A stretch of 8,948 nt of DNA from CAZAQS01 sp964486825 (GTDB lineage Bacteria; Chloroflexota; Anaerolineae; Anaerolineales; UBA4823). The notes below the pieces were generated by a model. It was not told the origin of the DNA, made no database searches, and saw nothing but the letters and a program-made list of their open reading frames with translations. Each line of letters begins with the position of its first letter. Positions within the stretch are counted from its first letter, which is position 1. The stretch is from positions 1 through 8,948 of the forward strand of contig CAZAQS010000199.1 of assembly GCA_964486825.1 (NCBI GenBank), read 5' to 3'. A program made the position numbers and the translations under genes. Positions 6,501-8,948 of this stretch are shown here, in pieces.

Positions 6501-7155
6501 AAACCGGATCCAATTTTTGCACATTGAAGATGCCGCGTACAAGCTGGTAAGTATCGTGGGTGATCAGGATACCGCTCTCCGGGGCGGCTCCCTGTAAGCG
6601 GCTGGCCAGGTTAACAGTTTCTCCAATGACGATCAATTCTCCTCGCTTGCGGTCGTCCAGAGTGCTCACGACCACCTCCCCGGTGGTAATACCGGTGCGC
6701 ATCCTGAGGCGGATTCCCCAGGTCTGTTCCAGCGCGCTGTTTAAGTCTTCGAGCTTCTGGCGCATCTTCAAGGCGCAGCGAACTGCCCGCTCTGCATCAT
6801 CTTCCTGAGTAGCAGACAGGCCGAAAACAGCTAAAACCGCATCCCCGATATACTTCTCCACATAACCGCCATGATTTTCAATGCCGTCTCGCCAGGTGGA
6901 AAAACATCGGCCAATGATTTCATGGACATCTTCAGCATCCAGGCTGGCAAACAACTTTGTATGCCCCACAAGATCGGCGAAAAGGACGGTCACCATCTTG
7001 CGCTGCTCGTTGAGGGCGGCGGCTTGCAACTCAGCCAGCCTATCCCGCATTGGAGCCAGGGCTGCATCAACAACCTGATCCCCCAGGGACTGCCGCTCGG
7101 CTTCCAAAGTTGCAATGGCTTTTTTTAGTCGGTCGATATCTGATTGGGTTGTCAT
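3568..7155 (-). CDS. Class III nucleotide cyclase with STAND-like ATPase and TPR region
   Basis: A 1195-residue cytoplasmic protein. Residues 5-50 form a short coiled coil. Residues 51-232 are a class III cyclase domain: metal-binding D61 (VLFADLVG) and D105 (KYIGDAVLAVFG), purine-contacting K101, and transition-state N182 and R186 (VNLASRL). The position of the second base-specifying residue (Asp or Thr in relatives) is Ile175. Residues 255-460 are a P-loop ATPase of the AAA/STAND type, with Walker A GEPGIGKSR (284-292) and Walker B VVVLLEDIHWADD (416-428). After a winged-helix-like linker (about 550-650), residues 680-1110 carry repeated TPR-like helices (for example GNLGVSYWSQGDHTQAKLHF). 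The layout resembles soluble adenylyl cyclase but with a single cyclase domain. The gene follows the phosphatase by 18 bases and has no clear ribosome binding site, which suggests translational coupling. The TPR part probably senses a protein or ligand and gates the cyclase through ATP binding. Confidence 0.95.
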   Translation of the reverse strand: MTTQSDIDRLKKAIATLEAERQSLGDQVVDAALAPMRDRLAELQAAALNEQRKMVTVLFADLVGHTKLFASLDAEDVHEIIGRCFSTWRDGIENHGGYVEKYIGDAVLAVFGLSATQEDDAERAVRCALKMRQKLEDLNSALEQTWGIRLRMRTGITTGEVVVSTLDDRKRGELIVIGETVNLASRLQGAAPESGILITHDTYQLVRGIFNVQKLDPVYVKGVVEPVQVYLVREAKPRAFRVATRGVEGVETPMIGRQADLKRLQDEYLDMVEARERRLVSIVGEPGIGKSRLIYEFGNWLELLPETIYYFKGRAYQSSQSLPYSLVRSIMSFRFEIQDSDAPLALWEKLERGVSEVLERNAATSRKAYYIGRLLGFELGDHPQWSDNEQDARHFHEQALVYLGEYFRTLAQEHPVVVLLEDIHWADDTSLDLIYSLEGTLAEQPLLIVCTTRPRLYERRPNWGEGLIFHNRIDLVPLSRRDSQQLVELILQKVEVFPEELGELIVERADGNPFFIEEVLKILIEEGVIEKSPNRWQVHMYKLKGIKIPQTLSGVLRARLDSLVPDQRSLLQRAAVIGRIFWDRAVDYLVMEENQAMPAREPLGELRSREIVYKRERSSFDGTQEYLFKHNLLREVAYESLLKRQRRIFHARAAQWLERATQRSQRTDEFAALIAQHYEQSGENQLAVVWHTRAGRQAAASFANAEAVFSYSRAIDLTPLSDTAARYELLLAREKVLDLQGDRQRQASDLESLVILAETSGEEARQAEVALRQANFSFATADFPAAISAAQQAIDKAKVIGAVDQESEGYYLWGRSLDTQMSGLEALEILEKALQLARQAKLRRLEAEILMNIGTHFNDKSKTAQAKEYLTSALKIYRQLGNRHGEGKALGNLGVSYWSQGDHTQAKLHFELAGQVIKETGDRRVEGILVGNLGVIATEQLDYAESRRYHMEALRVNRQIRNKYSECINLGNLAEVERDLGDFEQAQVHYNQAYELALELDIAQLQSAILISWSLLMEFLGDHQAELDKVQQALTLVREIQSPMYESTGLYRLGQALLTEGRVAEAEANFTAALELQIQLGLENRAMETRSGLARSHLAGGNFASALSFINEILMYMESHTLSGTEEPFRIYLTCYQVLAVNQDTRAPAVLETAYRFLIDRADLIKDGSLRRSFLENIPRNHKLTELWENRQAER

Positions 7156-7173
7156 TTATGTAATCAATGCTCG

Positions 7174-8430
7174 TCAGGGCTGCGCATGGGAAGGTCTTTC
7201 CAGGACGACGCAGGTAATATCGTCTTCTTGTTCCCAGCCTGGCCCGGTGAATTCCTTGAGGCAACCCAGGAGGGACTCTACCAGACTATCTCCGCCATTT
7301 TGAAGGGCCAGCTGCTCACGAAGTCTGGCAGACCCGTACATTTCCTTGTTAGGGTTATGCGCTTCGACCAGACCATCGCTGTACAAAAAAAGGCTTTCTC
7401 CGTCTTCAATGACGGTTTCAATTTCCTCGTAAACCATACCTGGCATCAATCCAAGCGGCATACCAGTAGCCCAAAGCTCAGTAACCCTATGCGAACCGTA
7501 CTTGTATGGGGGGTTATGCCCAGCGTTGGAGAGTCGGAGAGCGCCGCTTTCGTGGTCTACCAGTATGATCTGGCAGGTAATGTACATATTGGCAGGCATC
7601 TCCCGGAAGCACATCTCGTTGATCCGGGCAAGGACGTTACCTGGCTGGAAAAGCTCGACACCTGTCGTATTGAGCAGGGCATAATGGAGGAGAGGGCGGA
7701 AGGTCGCCATAACCAACGCGGCTGGCATTCCCTTCCCTGATACGTCCCCGATGATAAGTCCGAAAATCTTACTCGATAAGAAGGTGAAATCGTAGAAATC
7801 TCCCCCAACCGTGCGGGCCGGGTGCCAGTAAGCCTGGAGATGCCAACCGGGGATCTCCGGCAACTCCTTGGGAAGGGTGCCCTCCTGGATCACGCGCGCC
7901 AAATGCAGCTCCTGTTCCAGCTTTTCTTTTTCTATGATCTGTTCCTGTGCTGCTTTGAGATCCTGCAATGCCCGGGTGAGCTGGCTGTTCTTCTCCTGAA
8001 GGTCCCGGATGGTCAGGTTCTCAGAGCGTCGCATACGCTGGCTAATCTCACGCAGCAAGGCAATAGCAAGCGTGACGTGCTTATGGATCAGCTGCTCGAA
8101 ATCAGTGGAAGCCATTTCGATCAGCTGTACGCTGCTGCGGGCCCGTGCTGTAGCCGAGCGGCGCTGCTTAGGATCGAGCAAGCTGACCTCGCCTAAAAAA
8201 TCTCCTGGCCTTAAAATGCTTAACAGGCGCTCTTCAGGGCTACCAAAGGCCTGGATGATCTCGACCTGACCTTCCAGGATGATCGAGAAACGTACCCCGG
8301 GTTCACCTTCGCGAAATAGCAGCTCTCCTTCAGCGAAGCTCGTAAGGAAGGAGGATTCGCGGAGTAACTGCACCGCTTCAGAGGGTAATGAGGCGAAAAG
8401 TGGGATTTGGCGAATGATATTTTCGTCCAT
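7174..8430 (-). CDS. cNMP-binding domain plus PP2C/SpoIIE-type serine phosphatase
   Basis: A 418-residue protein. Residues 5-118 are a CRP-like cyclic-nucleotide-binding domain. Its phosphate-binding cassette, GEVSLLDPKQRRSAT (80-94), has E81, R91 and S92 at the positions of CRP Glu72, Arg82 and Ser83, so it should bind a cyclic nucleotide. Residues 130-178 form a coiled-coil linker. Residues 185-412 are a SpoIIE/RsbU-type PP2C phosphatase with its metal-binding motifs intact: GGDFYD (209-214), GDVSGKG (228-234), SNAGHNPP (301-308), YSDGLVEA (350-357) and EDDIT (402-406). Such enzymes usually dephosphorylate STAS anti-anti-sigma proteins; no STAS or anti-sigma gene is in the window. The start at ATG 8430 is chosen because AGGA lies six bases upstream; an ATG at 8436 (420 residues) directly abuts that site. 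It is the first gene of an operon with the cyclase, whose product it may sense. Confidence 0.95.
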   Translation of the reverse strand: MDENIIRQIPLFASLPSEAVQLLRESSFLTSFAEGELLFREGEPGVRFSIILEGQVEIIQAFGSPEERLLSILRPGDFLGEVSLLDPKQRRSATARARSSVQLIEMASTDFEQLIHKHVTLAIALLREISQRMRRSENLTIRDLQEKNSQLTRALQDLKAAQEQIIEKEKLEQELHLARVIQEGTLPKELPEIPGWHLQAYWHPARTVGGDFYDFTFLSSKIFGLIIGDVSGKGMPAALVMATFRPLLHYALLNTTGVELFQPGNVLARINEMCFREMPANMYITCQIILVDHESGALRLSNAGHNPPYKYGSHRVTELWATGMPLGLMPGMVYEEIETVIEDGESLFLYSDGLVEAHNPNKEMYGSARLREQLALQNGGDSLVESLLGCLKEFTGPGWEQEDDITCVVLERPSHAQP

Positions 8431-8436
8431 AGCCAT

Positions 8437-8440
8437 TCCT
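8437..8440 (-). promoter_or_regulatory. Ribosome binding site that decides the phosphatase start
   Basis: Minus-strand AGGA is six bases before ATG 8430 but directly touches ATG 8436, which favours the shorter protein. Confidence 0.55.
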
Positions 8441-8462
8441 AATTATATTCCCAAAATTAGGA
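8437..8462. promoter_or_regulatory. 8-bp inverted repeat over the -10 and ribosome binding site of the phosphatase operon
   Basis: TCCTAATT (8437-8444) and AATTAGGA (8455-8462) are perfect inverted arms with a 10-base spacer, spanning 26 bp. A TATAAT hexamer on the minus strand (8447-8442) lies within it, and the proximal arm contains the AGGA ribosome binding site. As DNA it could be an operator; as RNA the hairpin would hide the ribosome binding site. No good -35 is seen 16-18 bases upstream of the TATAAT. Confidence 0.45.
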
Positions 8463-8673
8463 GGCATTTAGTCCAATATTGATCGGCAGGGATACCAATC
8501 TAGTCGATTTTGATTTCGTCCTGCCGCAGAATATCTCCGCCCGCAGCCAGATCGATCTGGAACCCGGCACCTATATGGCGCTGTGCTTCCTGCCAGATGT
8601 TTCCGGATCGGGCATCCCACACGTCATGCTGGGCATGATAGAAACCTTCGATGTAGGAGCGGGGGGAGAATAA
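8461..8673 (+). pseudogene. 3' remnant of a cupredoxin-like protein gene
   Basis: The open frame from 8461 (just after an in-frame TAG) to TAA 8673 gives about 70 residues. The part from TTG 8479 contains LEPGTYMALCFLPD, then GIPHVMLGMIETFDV. This is the C-terminal beta-strand region of halocyanin/plastocyanin-like proteins. Counting from the TTG, Cys36, His48 and Met53 are kept; the His-to-Met spacing of five matches a type-1 copper site, though the Cys-to-His loop is longer than in plastocyanin. The signal peptide, N-terminal strands and first copper His are absent. AGGAGG occurs at 8459-8464, but no convincing start follows at normal distance. It lies divergent to the phosphatase operon and converges on the LuxR-type gene 28 bases away. 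Most likely a truncated relic. Confidence 0.6.
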
Positions 8674-8701
8674 CCTTGCTTCTATGAATTATCGGATCCG
8701 C

Positions 8702-8948
8702 TTAATCACGGTCGCGCCGTACGATGCCTTCCTGCCAGGCGTAGACGGCGGCCTGGGTGCGGTCTGCCAGGTGCAGCTTGTTGAGGATATTGGTGATGTG
8801 GCTCTTGACGGTCTTTTCGCTGATCACCAAGGCCTCGGCGATCTGGCGGTTGTTCTTGCCGCTGGCGATCTGGCGCAGCACGTCGAGCTCTCGCCCGGTC
8901 AGCTCTTTGAAGGGGTTGGCGCGCTCACCGGTCGAGCCGTGCATCTCC
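8702..8948 (-). CDS. NarL/LuxR-family response regulator, C-terminal part (runs off right edge)
   Basis: The minus-strand frame ends at TAA 8702 and stays open to the window edge, so the receiver domain that normally precedes it lies outside. Visible is the linker (MHGSTGERANPF) and a complete LuxR/GerE HTH: LTGRELDVLRQIASGKNNRQ (residues 15-34 of the visible part from Met 8944), then IAEALVISEKTVKSHITNIL with the DNA-recognition helix, then KLHLADRTQAAVYAWQEGIV and a basic tail. This is the output domain of two-component regulators activated by phosphorylation and dimerisation. The partner kinase is not in the window. The Met at 8944 is unlikely to be the true start because the frame continues upstream. 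The last 56 coding-strand bases before the extended tail are duplicated at 3390-3445. Confidence 0.93.
   Translation of the reverse strand, partial: EMHGSTGERANPFKELTGRELDVLRQIASGKNNRQIAEALVISEKTVKSHITNILNKLHLADRTQAAVYAWQEGIVRRDRD
8721..8776. repeat. 56-base direct repeat, right copy
   Basis: Matches 3390-3445 in the same orientation with one mismatch. It lies within the intact 3' end of the LuxR-type gene. Confidence 0.9.

Noticed and set aside
7144..7740. Plus-strand 198-codon frame
   Set aside because: It is antisense to the PP2C domain, whose catalytic motifs are all intact on the minus strand.

Overview
The window looks like an accessory region of a bacterial chromosome, most likely from the Chloroflexota (Anaerolineae-like). 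That placement is an inference. It rests on the gene types (WYL regulator next to Cas3, a class III cyclase joined to a STAND-type ATPase and TPRs, a cyclic-nucleotide-binding SpoIIE-type phosphatase, NarL/LuxR regulators) and on the intergenic tandem repeats. No rRNA, tRNA, transposase or CRISPR array was seen. Most genes lie on the minus strand.

Left part (1-1564, minus). A 68-codon winged-helix protein with a GTG start is followed 168 bases downstream by a long open frame that runs off the left edge. That frame encodes a complete HTH-WYL regulator joined without a stop to the start of a Cas3 HD nuclease domain. The base composition changes sharply at the seam. A perfect 17-bp palindrome sits just upstream of the winged-helix gene.

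Middle part (1565-3567). A 460-base gene-poor stretch precedes a plus-strand gene for a small PLAT/LH2-like protein. A GNAT acetyltransferase gene faces it. The acetyltransferase promoter region consists of two 56-bp tandem repeats, each carrying a TATAAT. Next come a run of degenerate heptamers and two fused gene remnants: the 3' tail of a LuxR-type regulator and the frameshifted 5' end of an alpha/beta-hydrolase.

Right part (3568-8948). A two-gene minus-strand operon encodes a cNMP-binding PP2C/SpoIIE-type phosphatase, then a 1195-residue class III nucleotide cyclase with a STAND-like ATPase and TPR sensor region. The pairing suggests a signalling loop: the cyclase makes a cyclic nucleotide when its ATPase/TPR part senses something, and the neighbouring phosphatase reads it through its CRP-like domain. 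Upstream lie a plus-strand remnant of a cupredoxin-like protein and, at the right edge, the 3' end of a NarL/LuxR response regulator. The last 56 bases of that regulator match, with one mismatch, the remnant at 3390-3445. The cyclase/phosphatase block is therefore bracketed by direct repeats.
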